This document shows positions 11,880-22,132 of a stretch of 64,000 nucleotides of DNA, piece by piece. Each line of letters opens with the position of its first letter. The first letter of the stretch is position 1. The notes beneath the pieces are model-generated. The model was not told the origin of the DNA, did no database searches, and saw only the letters and a program-made list of their open reading frames with translations. This DNA comes from Arion vulgaris (lineage: Eukaryota; Mollusca; Gastropoda; Stylommatophora; Arionidae): positions 80,187,441-80,251,440 of the forward strand of contig CM036753.1 of the NCBI GenBank assembly GCA_020796225.1. Direction: 5' to 3'. A program made the translations under genes and the position numbers.

Positions 11880-12205
11880 ATAAGATCTTGTCCTGTGGTG
11901 TGTCTTTTGGAATATCTATGTTCATTGTTAAAAAGCAACGGAAATGTTATAAAGAAGTTTAAACTAAGAATAAACATGGTTTTGCAGAAATTAAAACTCA
12001 CTTCACACACATTCAGGATGCACGACATTGACTAGATATGAAACTGATCTTCGACCATACCTAAAGCGTTCGCAACGTTGGCAGTAGATACAGGGACGAA
12101 GAATGGAACATTACTAGAACATTGACTAGAACAATGAGTAGAGACAATGACTAGAACGAATTCATTGACAGTGTCAGTACGTGCTACCGATTATATTCAC
12201 CATGT
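11880..12205. other. No recognisable feature
   Basis: AT-rich sequence after the 27-bp array. The motif CATTGACTAGA and relatives recur a few times near 12105-12150. No coding signal was seen. Confidence 0.5.
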
Positions 12206-12207
12206 CA

Positions 12208-12290
12208 CGTATCTTCTTCTTCTTCTTCAGCGATCTCTGGTCATGCATTTAGTTTACTGTGTGCACCACAAACTGGACAGTCAGATATGT
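12208..12290 (-). mobile_element. RNase-H-type LINE, extreme 3' end
   Basis: Contains a CTTCTTCTTC tail complement and GTCTCTGGTCATGC-like sequence matching 12545-12640 in the same orientation. Only about 80 bp are present, a severely 5'-truncated copy. Confidence 0.55.
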
Positions 12291-12544
12291 TACGTATAAT
12301 ATAAGACAACGGGACAAACAAACACTAAGAGACTTGTGTTATGAATCAAGGGGAAAAAAGAATACTATAATATCTTTGCTTTTACTACGTGCAACAATTT
12401 TGAGTTATAAGAACAAACATGGACAACATTAAAACAAAAATATTAAAGAAAAATATCTGTCAGAAAGGAACAGAACACAGTTAGTGATCTTGAACGTATT
12501 AATAAAGGTTAAACAGAATATTGAGTAGAACAAAGAAAATATAG

Positions 12545-12722
12545 AATTATTCTTCTTCTTCAGCGGTCTCTGGTCATGCGCTTAATTTACTGTGGACCAC
12601 AACTGGGCAGTCAGCTTCAGGTCTGTCAGGTTTCCCCAAAGCTTAGTTTTCAGGTCGACTGGGTGTGGCCACATGTTGCTTCTCAGCTCACCCAGGAGAG
12701 GACAGTCTTGCAGGATTCAATA
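12545..12722 (-). pseudogene. RNase-H-type LINE, 3' end
   Basis: The minus strand encodes a degraded I-L-Q-D-C-P-L-like start, then K-L-W-G-N-L-T-D-L-K-L-T-A, the typical final segment of LINEs that carry an RNase H domain. It ends in an AAG tail (CTTCTTCTTC on the plus strand). The rest of the element is missing. Confidence 0.65.
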
Positions 12723-12814
12723 TAGAATTCACGAAGGTGTGGTATAATGAAATAGTAATAACACACAACGGACAACCTACAGATAACTTAGAATACAGTA
12801 TAATTAAATATATA

Positions 12815-13005
12815 TATATATAACATTTGTCAACAGATGTATTCAACGTATTCTCAGACTGAGATGGTATGACAAGACTGAGATGGTATGACAAGACTGA
12901 GATGGTATGACAGAGTTGCAAAATACAGACTTGTGGATATGAACAGGAAATGAACTTATGATGACCCAGTTTAAGAGGAGTAAATAGCGATTGGTCGGGT
13001 CACAG
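12815..13005 (+). pseudogene. RTE-type LINE 3' region, first half
   Basis: Encodes V-N-R-C-I-Q-R-I-L-R-L-R-W-Y-D, matching the 55460 copy (G-C-L-R-R-I-L-R-L-K-W-Y-D). A 20-bp segment containing GAGATGGTATGAC is then tandemly triplicated. The reading resumes through T-D-L-W-like sequence and is broken off near 13005 by an inserted repeat; it continues at 13428. Confidence 0.7.
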
Positions 13006-13427
13006 CCAATACTAAGGTAACTAGACCAGGCAGCTGAGTGGGGTTCCTGACCTAGATCAAAAAGGTGGCCGGAAAAATAGATGTTTGATAGAACACTGCA
13101 AGCTTTTTGTGCAATTTTACTCAATTCTGTGAGTCAATGGTTATTTATTGGTGAAAAATAGTCATAATATTGATATTCCTTATTTTTAAACTTAACTTGT
13201 TGGATAATATAACTTCTCGATTTAGCATTTTGTGTTGATTTTAAAATGAATTCGTCTATATACACCAATACTGAAATGCGAGGTCACGTGGTGTATTTGT
13301 GATCTGATTTCCCATAATTCTTACATGAGTCCGAAGGCCCATAAGTTTATAGTTGGCTCTGGTAGGGTATGCCACGGCCAACTCTAACTTTAATACTAAT
13401 AATAAGTTTATGATTGGCTCTGGGTAT
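13006..13427. mobile_element. Dispersed repeat inserted in a LINE
   Basis: About 420 bp that interrupt the LINE between positions equivalent to 55603 and 55608. A second copy is 28870-29240 (shared TTCCTGACCTAGAT, GATAGAACACTGCA and GCGAGGTCACGTGGTGTA). The ends are weakly inverted (CAGCCAAT on the left, ATTGGCTCTG on the right), suggesting a non-autonomous DNA transposon, though the TIRs are poor. The right end segment AAGTTTATAGTTGGCTCTGG is duplicated (13345 and 13405). Confidence 0.55.
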
Positions 13428-13645
13428 TCCCTGCGGAAGACACAGTCGAGTATCACTAGACAAGCAATTGAATGATGCCCGCAAGGAAAACGGAAAAGAG
13501 GACGTCCTTAAACGGAACTGTTTTTCTTGAGGAACTGAAGGAAGCTGGACTATCCTTTTAAGCTATAAATAAAATAGAGACGGGATAAAGTGGTAAACAA
13601 CTGTTGAGACCCTTTACTTCACGAGGAGCGGAAGAATAAGCAACA
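13428..13645 (+). pseudogene. RTE-type LINE 3' region, second half
   Basis: Resumes at CTGCGGAAGACACAGTCGAG, as at 55614-55634, and runs through GAAAACGGAAAAGAGGACG (the K-R-x-R-G-R-P segment) to CTTCACGAGGAGCGGAAGA, the 3' end seen at about 55812. It has several frameshifts and is inactive. Confidence 0.7.
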
Positions 13646-14124
13646 CATAGTTGATTGATATATATATATATATATAAATGCTACTTCTACTCATAGTTAG
13701 ATTAATTATTACACAAAATAAGTAGATATTAAGAAATCAAGGTAATAGAAACACTACATCAATTTCCTATTGTCGGATTTACAATGAGACTTATAGAACA
13801 AAACTACAAATAATGCATATGAAACATGTTCACCACAAAAATGGCTCTTATTTCGTCCATCACATTTTTATCCATTTTTTAAAATAACTTTTCCACTTCG
13901 TTATTCCTGATATATTCCATTCCACGATTGTCTTCTCCAAGTCTTTATGGCAAGTTATAGAACCATAATAGTACACTTTTTCTTGTCCTATTTTTCTCAC
14001 TAACCATCTGTAACATTTAATTCTTGTATTTGTTAATTATTTCTGCTTTTCTGTACCAGTTGTATTTTAAGGATTCTTAAATAATACATGAATTGGTTTG
14101 CTTCATGGTTGATGCTAAGTGTTC
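13646..14124. other. AT-rich spacer with TA microsatellite
   Basis: Contains (TA)n at 13658-13676, followed by AT-rich sequence with no coding signal. Confidence 0.6.
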
Positions 14125-14252
14125 GGATATTCTTCTTCTGCGTCCGCTCTCTATGAATTCAAGGGTAACCACCTGAGATGGCGCTTCTGGCCGATTTTTG
14201 TGTGAAAGCCTGCATACCGTTTTATGGGTTCCCTTGCCATGAAGAGTGTTCA
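14125..14252 (+). mobile_element. SINE-like family E copy
   Basis: Shares CTATGAATTCA, GGCGCTTCTG, GATTTTT, GTGAAAGCCTGC and CGTTTTAT with 61025-61125. Other copies are at 49552-50095 and 60825-61000 (minus). I saw no tRNA-like head, so SINE status is uncertain. Confidence 0.5.
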
Positions 14253-14376
14253 AGTCTTATAGGCATATGTTGATATAGAAAAGATTAATGTCTTGTAAAA
14301 ATCTATTTTTAAAAATTGTTTGTGTCTGTCTTGTCTGCAATTTAAAATAAGATTACCTCAAAATACTGTACTAAAA

Positions 14377-14594
14377 CTTGGGATTGGATAGATTGATATG
14401 GGAAGGGCAAGGAGTGGTCTCTCTGGCGATGGGGTCAAACTATTTGACTAGCGTCGTTAGATTCCGAGTCCTTTCCAGAATTCTAGGATTGTGGCTGGAG
14501 CTACGGAGCTCGGCACGAGACAAGTCATTTCTGCGCAGAGAGATTGAACAATTTAGGCAAACACGGTGCACCTGAGTCAATTCTTGTCCTTTAA
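14377..14594 (+). mobile_element. SINE family A copy
   Basis: Shares CCAGAATTCTAGGATTGTGG and GGAGCTACGGAGCTCGG with the body of the 7512 copy; the tRNA-like head is diverged. ACTGTACTAAAA (14365-14376) and ACTGTACTGAAAA (14595-14607) look like an imperfect TSD. Confidence 0.7.
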
Positions 14595-14607
14595 ACTGTA
14601 CTGAAAA

Positions 14608-15120
14608 GTCTCTTAACACTTCACACCATACACCAGTATGTGATACAAAATTACTTTTACAAATCTGTAACACAAAGTATCATGCTACCTCTTACATTTT
14701 TTAGTTGTGTATTTAAAACGACTTTTACCAAGACTGCATTCATGAGCTGTGGAAACGAAGCTATCAGTTTTGTCTGTAGTTTGAACAAATAAATCTATGA
14801 CATTCTCGCCTCTTGTTGAAACCGACTTATCATCATTAGGCGCAAAACAACAAAGCGAAATGTGAATATAAAAACCAGACATCAAATGAACTCATCTATT
14901 GTGTCCGTTTGAAAGCCAAATCTGTACAGGAAAAGCAGATTACGTTCGTGTTCATTAATCATACACGTCGGAATAACTACATGAGGCGAATACAATCACA
15001 AATAAAGTTAAATATATCTTTGTTGACAAGAAGAAATCACAGGAATATCTCACTCATAAAATTTGCAAAGTTAGTAGTGTGACATATTCATATTTTGACC
15101 ATCTATAGAAATTTATATAA
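14608..15120. other. No recognisable feature
   Basis: Single-copy-looking, AT-rich sequence. Short open frames on the minus strand (14440-14673, 14685-14885) show no known motif. Confidence 0.5.
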
Positions 15121-15127
15121 TAAAAGT

Positions 15128-15205
15128 GGGAGTCTGTAGCTTAAGCGGTAGTGAGCTTGATCACAACCCAAGAGTACCTGGTTCAAACACCGCGGGCATG
15201 CAGTT
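15128..15205 (+). mobile_element. tRNA-like SINE head or tRNA relic
   Basis: The A-box-like TGTAGCTTAAGCGG (15135-15148) and B-box-like GGTTCAAACACC (15180-15191) are about 32 bp apart, as in tRNA genes. No acceptor stem was found, so it is a relic or SINE head and not a working tRNA. Confidence 0.5.
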
Positions 15206-15377
15206 TGGAAGCAAATTCGGAACACAGAGAATCAGGTCAGATTCGATCGAATAGTGCTTGCACAAATATATACGATAAGCTTTATTTGTTTGTATATATG
15301 AAACGAAACAGCAGCACACATACACTCCCGTGTACACATATCATATGACACATATCATTCATCCGGAAAGCTTCAAG

Positions 15378-15484
15378 CAGTGGCGGCTCATCATTAGAGC
15401 CAGTGGGTCAGGCCCCCTTCAAAAATAATTTATCCGGAAAAAATGTCTGGCCCCACCAACAAAACTGAGCACGAGCCGCCACTG
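15378..15484. mobile_element. 107-bp hAT-like MITE with perfect TSD
   Basis: Ends CAGTGGCGGCTC and GAGCCGCCACTG are exact inverted complements. GCTTCAAG flanks it on both sides (15370-15377 and 15485-15492), an 8-bp TSD as made by hAT transposases. It contains GTCTGGCCCCACCA and has no coding capacity. A diverged relative is 27615-27767. Confidence 0.88.
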
Positions 15485-15499
15485 GCTTCAAGTATATGC

Positions 15500-15575
15500 T
15501 CGTCTGCTGGGCTAGGCAATGGGTGCTGTAAGAAATACGACTATGGTTTGAATCCTGTGTCTGGTAATTTTTCTT
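15500..15575 (+). mobile_element. tRNA-like SINE head
   Basis: A-box-like CTGGGCTAGGCAATGGG and B box GGTTTGAATCC (15545-15555). It lies just after the MITE; no clear body or tail was defined. Confidence 0.4.
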
Positions 15576-15608
15576 TATGATAATATGCACACACTTTGAA
15601 TAACTAAT

Positions 15609-15692
15609 CTCTCTCTCTCTCTCTCTCTGCGATCACTGCCCAGACTGAAGTACCAGAAATCTCCATAAATTTTATTCATGTGGAAACTGGTT
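15609..15692. repeat. CT microsatellite plus dispersed repeat I
   Basis: (CT)n is followed by GATCACTGCCCAGACTGAAG and CCATAAATTTTATTCATGTG. The same arrangement recurs at 59045-59122, so the microsatellite travels with a dispersed element. Confidence 0.65.
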
Positions 15693-15841
15693 CATGCAAC
15701 CTTAACATTAGTGTGTATTACATCACATCTTCAGCACCATTTGGAGCTCTGGTGCTTATACTTCGGCGATGTGTCCGATTTCAGCCAGCGTTTACTCGGT
15801 TCGCTCTCCGTTCTGTAGACATCTAGTGTTTTTACGGTGTG

Positions 15842-15955
15842 GGGTAGCTAGCCCCACGTCCAACCTCATTAGTCGCCTCTTCGACATGCGTAGGTAACAG
15901 TGGTTCTATTATTTACACCCCAATCTGGGCTCCGGTAACCCTTCGGGTGGAATAA
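15842..15955 (-). mobile_element. SINE family D, 5' half
   Basis: The reverse complement starts CCACCCGAAGGGTTACCGGA and holds GTCGAAGAGGCGACTAATG, the family D head and core. It is truncated after the core. Confidence 0.7.
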
Positions 15956-16245
15956 CTAATGAAATCCAACACAGATGCAACAAAGCAAACCAAATGATAG
16001 GACAAATGGCGCCAATTTTAAAATTCAAACATGTCACCATGAACACAAAAAGAGCCATGTTTCAACTTAAAGTTTTCTCCTCACATTATGCTACAGTGCC
16101 AAACCTGGACGCTGATATCAAATGATGAAGAAAACTAGTCCGACAGAGATGAAATGTCTACGTAGAATACTGAGGTAAATCACACTTTGGCCAAATTTGA
16201 CTGTGCATGTTAGAGGCCTAAAAGAGCGCAAAGTACTAACGTTCT
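15956..16245 (+). pseudogene. LINE reverse transcriptase fragment
   Basis: Encodes E-I-Q-H-R-C-N-K-A-N-Q-M-I-G-Q-M-A-P, comparable to the T-R-W-T-K-A-N-R-V-L-G-Q-L-T-P stretch at 53000, the thumb region after the catalytic palm. Stops and frameshifts follow quickly. It abuts the family D SINE. Confidence 0.6.
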
Positions 16246-16385
16246 CGTGCAAACGAGATAGATCACAAAAGTAGATAATTTAGTTGATAAGAACAACAAA
16301 CGAACAACAGCAAACAGCAAATCATTTTATAAAAATGCAGTTACAAAAATAAATGCATATTTCAAATAAGGAAAAGCTGCGAAAA

Positions 16386-16866
16386 ATATCGTCATGTTAC
16401 AAGCAAAAATAATCTCATTTGGTATTATTTATTGAAAACATATCGTCATGTTACAAGCTAAAATAATCTCAATTTGTATTATTTGTTGAAAACATATCGT
16501 CATGTTACAAGCTAAAATAATCTCAATTGGTATTATTTGTTGAAAACATATCGTCATGTTACAAGCTAAAATAATCTAAATTGGTATTATTTGTTGAAAA
16601 TATATCGTCATGTTACAAGCTAAAATAATCTCAATTGGTATTATTTGTTGAAAACATATCGTCATGTTACAAGCTAAAATAATCTCAATTGGTATTATTT
16701 GTTGAAAACATATCTATATTTATAATGTTACATGCTAAAATAATCTCAATTGGTATTATTTGTTAAAAACATATCGTCATGTTACATGCTAAAATAATCT
16801 CAATTGGTATTATTTGTTGAAAACATATCGACATGTTACAAGGAAAAATAATCTCAATTGGTATTA
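16386..16866. repeat. 54-bp tandem array, about 9 copies
   Basis: The unit runs ATATCGTCATGTTACAAGCT, AAAATAATCTCAATTGGTAT, TATTTGTTGAAAAC. One copy near 16710 has an extra TCTATATTTATA-like insertion. AT-rich, with no coding. Confidence 0.95.
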
Positions 16867-17330
16867 CATGTATAAAACAAAATGTAATTAGTGTCAACAA
16901 ATTGTTGTTAAAGTGTGTTGTAAACTCTCCACTTACCTTTAGTCAATTACTGTCAAGTAGTAGTCGTCTAGACACAACAGATGTTGTACTGTATGAGTAG
17001 TGTAGACAGCATTGCCTGAAGAGAACACAAACAGTTATTGTTATCAAGTGAATAAAGTGTAGTATCTCGCGTGAGAATCTAACATGCACTCCCTGTTGAC
17101 AGTCTTGACCGTGCTCATATTAATATGCGATAGGACACTTTCCAACACATCAAAATAGGACAAGTCGTAAAAGTTCATGCCAGGTCGTGATGTTCAGATA
17201 AAATGTCACAACAGCGTGTCAAAAATTTGACGTGAACAGAAACTTTCCGAAACAAATTTCTGTCATTTGAGACGCGACTTGACATAATTTTAAAACTAAA
17301 TAAATCTGGGCGTCTTTTTCTTCTTCTCTT
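16867..17330. other. No recognisable feature
   Basis: Non-repetitive by eye, with no open frame of note and no motif recognised. Confidence 0.5.
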
Positions 17331-17334
17331 CCGA

Positions 17335-17782
17335 AATTGTTCCTCAGAGAGGTGTTAGTGAAGATGGAAGGATATTCTGTACGCCTTGTCTATTGCACTT
17401 TTTAAATTAGTAGTATTCAGTTATCTAAAGTTGTTCTTGGTGAAGTCACTCCATCTTCTGCGTGATCGTTCGCTTGTCCTATACAATTTTTCTATGCTAG
17501 ACAATACCAGGTCATTCTTATCCGATGACCAAACATTTTAACCTGTTATTCTTTTATGAATTGCATGACTTGTTTCATTCGTAAACGTCTTGTAATCTTC
17601 TTATTGTATCTCTCACTACTGAACGTATAAGTAGTGCGTATAAAATCGACGACTCGTTTACCGTTGTTGTTGGTTAAGTCCTGTAAAGGATTAGTCTCGA
17701 TTTTCATTTTTCATCTCTCGTTGTTACCCCAGAGGCTTTTTTTAATATTTCTTAGTTCTACTGTTATAATTTCCCACTCCTT
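17335..17782 (-). pseudogene. Old LINE reverse transcriptase, C-terminal part
   Basis: On the minus strand the sequence beside the array encodes K-E-W-E-I-I-T-V-E-L-R, then after a frameshift A-S-G-V-T-T-R-D. Beyond an inserted SINE fragment comes a V-M-Q-F-I-K-E-like stretch and a W-F-G-H-like end. The order matches the copy at 53000-53420 (I-I-T-T-E-M-R, A-A-G-V-T-I-R-D, P-V-M-Q-F-I-K-E-Q). The upstream part of the same LINE lies beyond the satellite at 20690-25020. Frames are broken. Confidence 0.75.
17625..17735 (+). mobile_element. SINE family B fragment inserted in the LINE
   Basis: About 100 bp of the 3' part of family B (CGACTCGTTTACCG, TCCTGTAAAGGAT, GATTTTCATTTTTCA). On the LINE strand GAGAGAT flanks both sides, a plausible 7-bp TSD. 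The tRNA-like head is missing (5' truncation). Confidence 0.6.
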
Positions 17783-20680
17783 GCTATTGTGAGCTACCAT
17801 GTTTGACATTGTGAGCTACCATGTTTGACATTGATGCTATTGTGAGCTACCATGTTTGACATTGTGAGCTACCATGTTTGACATTGTGAGCTACCATGTT
17901 TGACATTGATGCTATTGTGAGCTACCATGTTTGACATTGATGCTATTGTGAGCTACCATATTTGACATTGATGCTATTGTGAGCTACCATGTTTGACATT
18001 GTGAGCTACCATGTTTGACATTGTGAGCTACCATGTTTGACATTGTGAGCTACCATGTTTGACATTGTGAGCTACCATGTTTGACATTGTGAGCTACCAT
18101 GTTTGACATTGTGAGCTACCATGTTTGACATTGTGAGCTACCATGTTTGACATTGATGCTATTGTGAGCTACCATGTTTGACATTGTGAGCTACCATGTT
18201 TGACATTGATGCTATTGTGAGCTACCATGTTTGACATTGATGCTATTGTGAGCTACCATGTTTGACATTGATGCTATTGTGAGCTACCATGTTTGACATT
18301 GATGCTATTTGAGCACCATGTTTGACATTGATGCTGTTAGCTACCATGTTTGACATTGTGAGCTACCATGTTTGACATTGATGCTATTGTGAGCTACCAT
18401 TTTTTGACATTGATGCTATTGTGAGCGACCATGTTTGACATTGATGCTATTGTGAGCTACCATGTTTGACATTGATGCTATTGTGAGCTACCATGTTTGA
18501 CATTGATGCTATTGTGAGCTACCATGTTTGACATTGATGCTATTGTGAGCTACCATGTTTGACATTGATGCTATTGTGAGCTACCATGTTTGACATTGAT
18601 GCTATTGTGAGCTACCATATTTGACATTGATGCTATTGTGAGCTACCATGTTTGACATTGTGAGCTACCATGTTTGACATTGTGAGCTACCATGTTTGAC
18701 ATTGTGAGCTACCATGTTTGACATTGTGAGCTACCATGTTTGACATTGTGAGCTACCATGTTTGACATTGTGAGCTACCATGTTTGACATTGTGAGCTAC
18801 CATGTTTGACATTGATGCTATTGTGAGCTACCATGTTTGACATTGTGAGCTACCATGTTTGACATTGATGCTATTGTGAGCTACCATGTTTGACATTGAT
18901 GCTATTGTGAGCTACCATGTTTGACATTGATGCTATTGTGAGCTACCATGTTTGACATTGATGCTATTGTGAGCGACCATGTTTGACATTGATGCTATTG
19001 TGAGCTACCATGTTTGACATTGTGAGCTACCATGTTTGACATTGATGCTATTGTGAGCTACCATGTTTGACATTGATGCTATTGTGAGCGACCATGTTTG
19101 ACATTGATGCTATTGTGAGCTACCATGTTTGACATTGATGCTATTGTGAGCTACCATGTTTGACATTGATGCTATTGTGAGCTACCATGTTTGACATTGA
19201 TGCTATTGTGAGCTACCATGTTTGACATTGATGCTATTGTGAGCTACCATGTTTGACATTGATGCTATTGTGAGCTACCATGTTTGACATTGATGCTATT
19301 GTGAGCTACCATGTTTGACATTGATGCTATTGTGAGCTACCATGTTTGACATTGTGAGCTACCATGTTTGACATTGTGAGCTACCATGTTTGACATTGTG
19401 AGCTACCATGTTTGACATTGTGAGCTACCATGTTTGACATTGATGCTATTGTGAGCTACCATGTTTGACATTGATGCTATTGTGAGCTACCATGTTTGAC
19501 ATTGTGAGCGACCATGTTTGACATTGATGCTATTGTGAGCTACCATGTTTGACATTGTGAGCTACCATGTTTGACATTGATGCTATTGTGAGCTACCATG
19601 TTTGACATTGATGCTATTGTGAGCGACCATGTTTGACATTGATGCTATTGTGAGCTACCATGTTTGACATTGTGAGCTACCATGTTTGACATTGATGCTA
19701 TTGTGAGCTACCATGTTTGACATTGATGCTATTGTGAGCTACCATGTTTGACATTGATGCTATTGTGAGCGACCATGTTTGACATTGATGCTATTGTGAG
19801 CTACCATGTTTGACATTGATGCTATTGTGAGCTACCATGTTTGACATTGTGAGCTACCATGTTTGACATTGATGCTATTGTGAGCTACCATGTTTGACAT
19901 TGATGCTATTGTGAGCGACCATGTTTGACATTGATGCTATTGTGAGCTACCATGTTTGACATTGTGAGCTACCATGTTTGACATTGATGCTATTGTGAGC
20001 TACCATGTTTGACATTGTGAGCTACCATGTTTGACATTGTGATTACCATGTTTGACATTGTGAGCTACCATGTTTGACATTGTGAGCTACCATGTTTGAC
20101 ATTGTGAGCTACCATGTTTGACATTGATGCTATTGTGAGCTACCATGTTTGACATTGATGCTATTGTGAGCTACCATGTTTGACATTGTGAGCTACCATG
20201 TTTGACATTGTGAGCTACCATGTTTGACATTGTGAGCTACCATGTTTGACATTGTGAGCTACCATGTTTGACATTGTGAGCTACCATGTTTGACATTGAT
20301 GCTATTGTGAGCTACCATGTTTGACATTGATGCTATTGTGAGCGACCATGTTTGACATTGATGCTATTGTGAGCTACCATGTTTGACATTGTGAGCTACC
20401 ATGTTTGACATTGATGCTATTGTGAGCTACCATGTTTGACATTGATGCTATTGTGAGCTACCATGTTTGACATTGTGAGCTACCATGTTTGACATTGTGA
20501 GCTACCATGTTTGACATTGTGAGCTACCATGTTTGACATTGTGAGCTACCATGTTTGACATTGTGAGCTACCATGTTTGACATTGATGCTATTGTGAGCT
20601 ACCATGTTTGACATTGATGCTATTGTGAGCGACCATGTTTGACATTGATGCTATTGTGAGCGACCATATTTGACATTGAT
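17783..20680. repeat. 22/31-bp mosaic satellite, 2.9 kb
   Basis: Short units (22 bp, ATTGTGAGCTACCATGTTTGAC) and long units (31 bp, the same preceded by ATTGATGCT) alternate irregularly. Point variants include GAGCGACC and CCATATTT. The rare CCATATTT variant at 17956 and 18615, each followed by one long unit and then a run of short ones, shows a block duplication of about 659 bp. The complement of the unit (TCAAACATGGTAGCTCACAA) matches the LINE codons for C-Q-T-W-x-L-T, so the array probably expanded from inside the LINE. Confidence 0.95.
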
Positions 20681-21143
20681 AGGCAAATGTTGGTCAAAAA
20701 ATGTTCCCATGAGAGTTTCTTTAGTACTTACATGTATCTCTTTGTGTGTCATCAGTGATGTTAGTTGCTTTTGTGCACCATATGTTGATTTCTAGTTGCT
20801 TTTGTGCACCGTATGTTGATTTCTAGTTGCTCTTGTACACCATATGTTGATTTCTAGTTGCTTTTGTGCACCATATGTTGATTTCTAGTTGCTTTTGTGC
20901 ACCATATGTTGATTTCTAGTTGCTTTTGTGCACCATATGTTGATTTCTAGTTGCTTTTGTGCACCATATGTTGATTTCTAGTTGCTTTTGTACACCGTAT
21001 GTTGATTTCTATATCCATTTTTCTCATCTAAAGTAAAAATTGCCTCTAGGTATTTGAACTCACTTTTCTGGGTTTCTTTTTAAATAATTGTTTTGAATGT
21101 TTTCTGCCTGACTGCCTATCAACATTGTCTTTTCGGTGCTTTT
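20681..21143 (-). pseudogene. Old LINE reverse transcriptase, middle, with 31-bp array
   Basis: On the minus strand: E-F-K-Y-L-E-A-I-F-T (about 21060), then D-I-E-I-N-I-W-C-T-K-A-T, then H-K-E-I-H-V-S-T-K-E-T-L-M (about 20730), then A-Y-Q-C-Q-T-W at the satellite edge. This matches the order at 53000 (W-T-K-A-N, H-K-E-I-P-L-T-T-K-A-N-L-I). The I-W-C-T-K-A-T codons are expanded into about eight 31-bp units (20755-21014; TTGCTTTTGTGCACCATATG plus TTGATTTCTAG). 20754-21143 is duplicated at 24237-24625. Confidence 0.75.
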
Positions 21144-21309
21144 GTCTTGTCTTGTCTTTTTGGGCTTGGGACTAACGATCCCATCCTTTAAAAAAATTAA
21201 AGTTACGGAAACAACAACAAACATACAACCTATCTACAGGCATGAAGAGGCTCCCAAGTCATTGACTCACATGACTGGAAGTAGGTGAAAGCCGAAAGGA
21301 AGCTACTTT

Positions 21310-22132
21310 CATGAGGACAAGTCCTGAATGCAAAACCAAGACCAGAATTGGATGCTGGAATGTAAGAACAATGTACGAAACCGGAAAACTATCCAAATAA
21401 CAGTAGAAATGAGAAGATATAATCTACATATCCTAGAGTTGCGAGAGCAGATGGACAGGAAATGGAAGAAGTACCACTGCAACAGGTGAAACAGTCCTTT
21501 TTCTGGACGAGACGATGACCTACACCATGAAGGAGTAGCAGTAATCCTAAGAAAGGGCGTGGAAAAGTGTCTGTTAGAATGGAAACCTATCAGCAGCCGC
21601 TTGATTAAGATCAGACTAAAGGGAAGCATACAAACATCACAATCCTACAATGCTATGCGCCAACTAATGATAGCGAAGATACAAAGAAAGACTCGTACTA
21701 CGAAAACCTACAAGCAGAATTAGACAAGTCACCATCCCATGATGTTATCATTGTTATGGGAGATCTAAATGCGAAGGTCGGACAAGACAACACGCATAGT
21801 TATAGAACTATGGGAAAATATGGATGTGGTATGATGAACGAAAATGGGAACGTTTAGTAAACTTCTGCAGCATGAACAATCTCGTTATAGGAGAAACCCT
21901 ATTTCAACATTTAGATATCCACAAATTAACATGGTATTCCCCTAATGGCAGAGATAAAAACCAAATAGACCATATAATGATCAATGGACCCTGGAGACGC
22001 TCGCTGCTAGATGTTGTAGTCAAGAGTGGTGCAGATGTTGGTAGCGACCACCACCTAGTCACAGCTTATGTCAAACTTAAACTAAGAAAAACAGGACAAC
22101 AGAAAAACTTCCAAAGAGGTTCGATGTGGATA
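21310..22132 (+). pseudogene. LINE endonuclease domain (APE type), broken
   Basis: Endonuclease that nicks target DNA to prime reverse transcription. Seen in order: C-W-N-V-R-T-M (about 21353), G-V-A-V-I-L-R-K-G (about 21535), Q-C-Y-A-P-T-N (about 21650), G-D-L-N-A-K-V-G (about 21760), T-W-Y-S-P-N-G-R-D-K-N-Q-I-D-H-I (about 21932) and G-S-D-H-H-L-V (about 22042). These are the Asn, Asp and His motifs of the EEP fold in RTE elements. The longest open piece is 21824-22138 (104 codons). Stops near 21400 and frameshifts break the rest. Confidence 0.85.
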
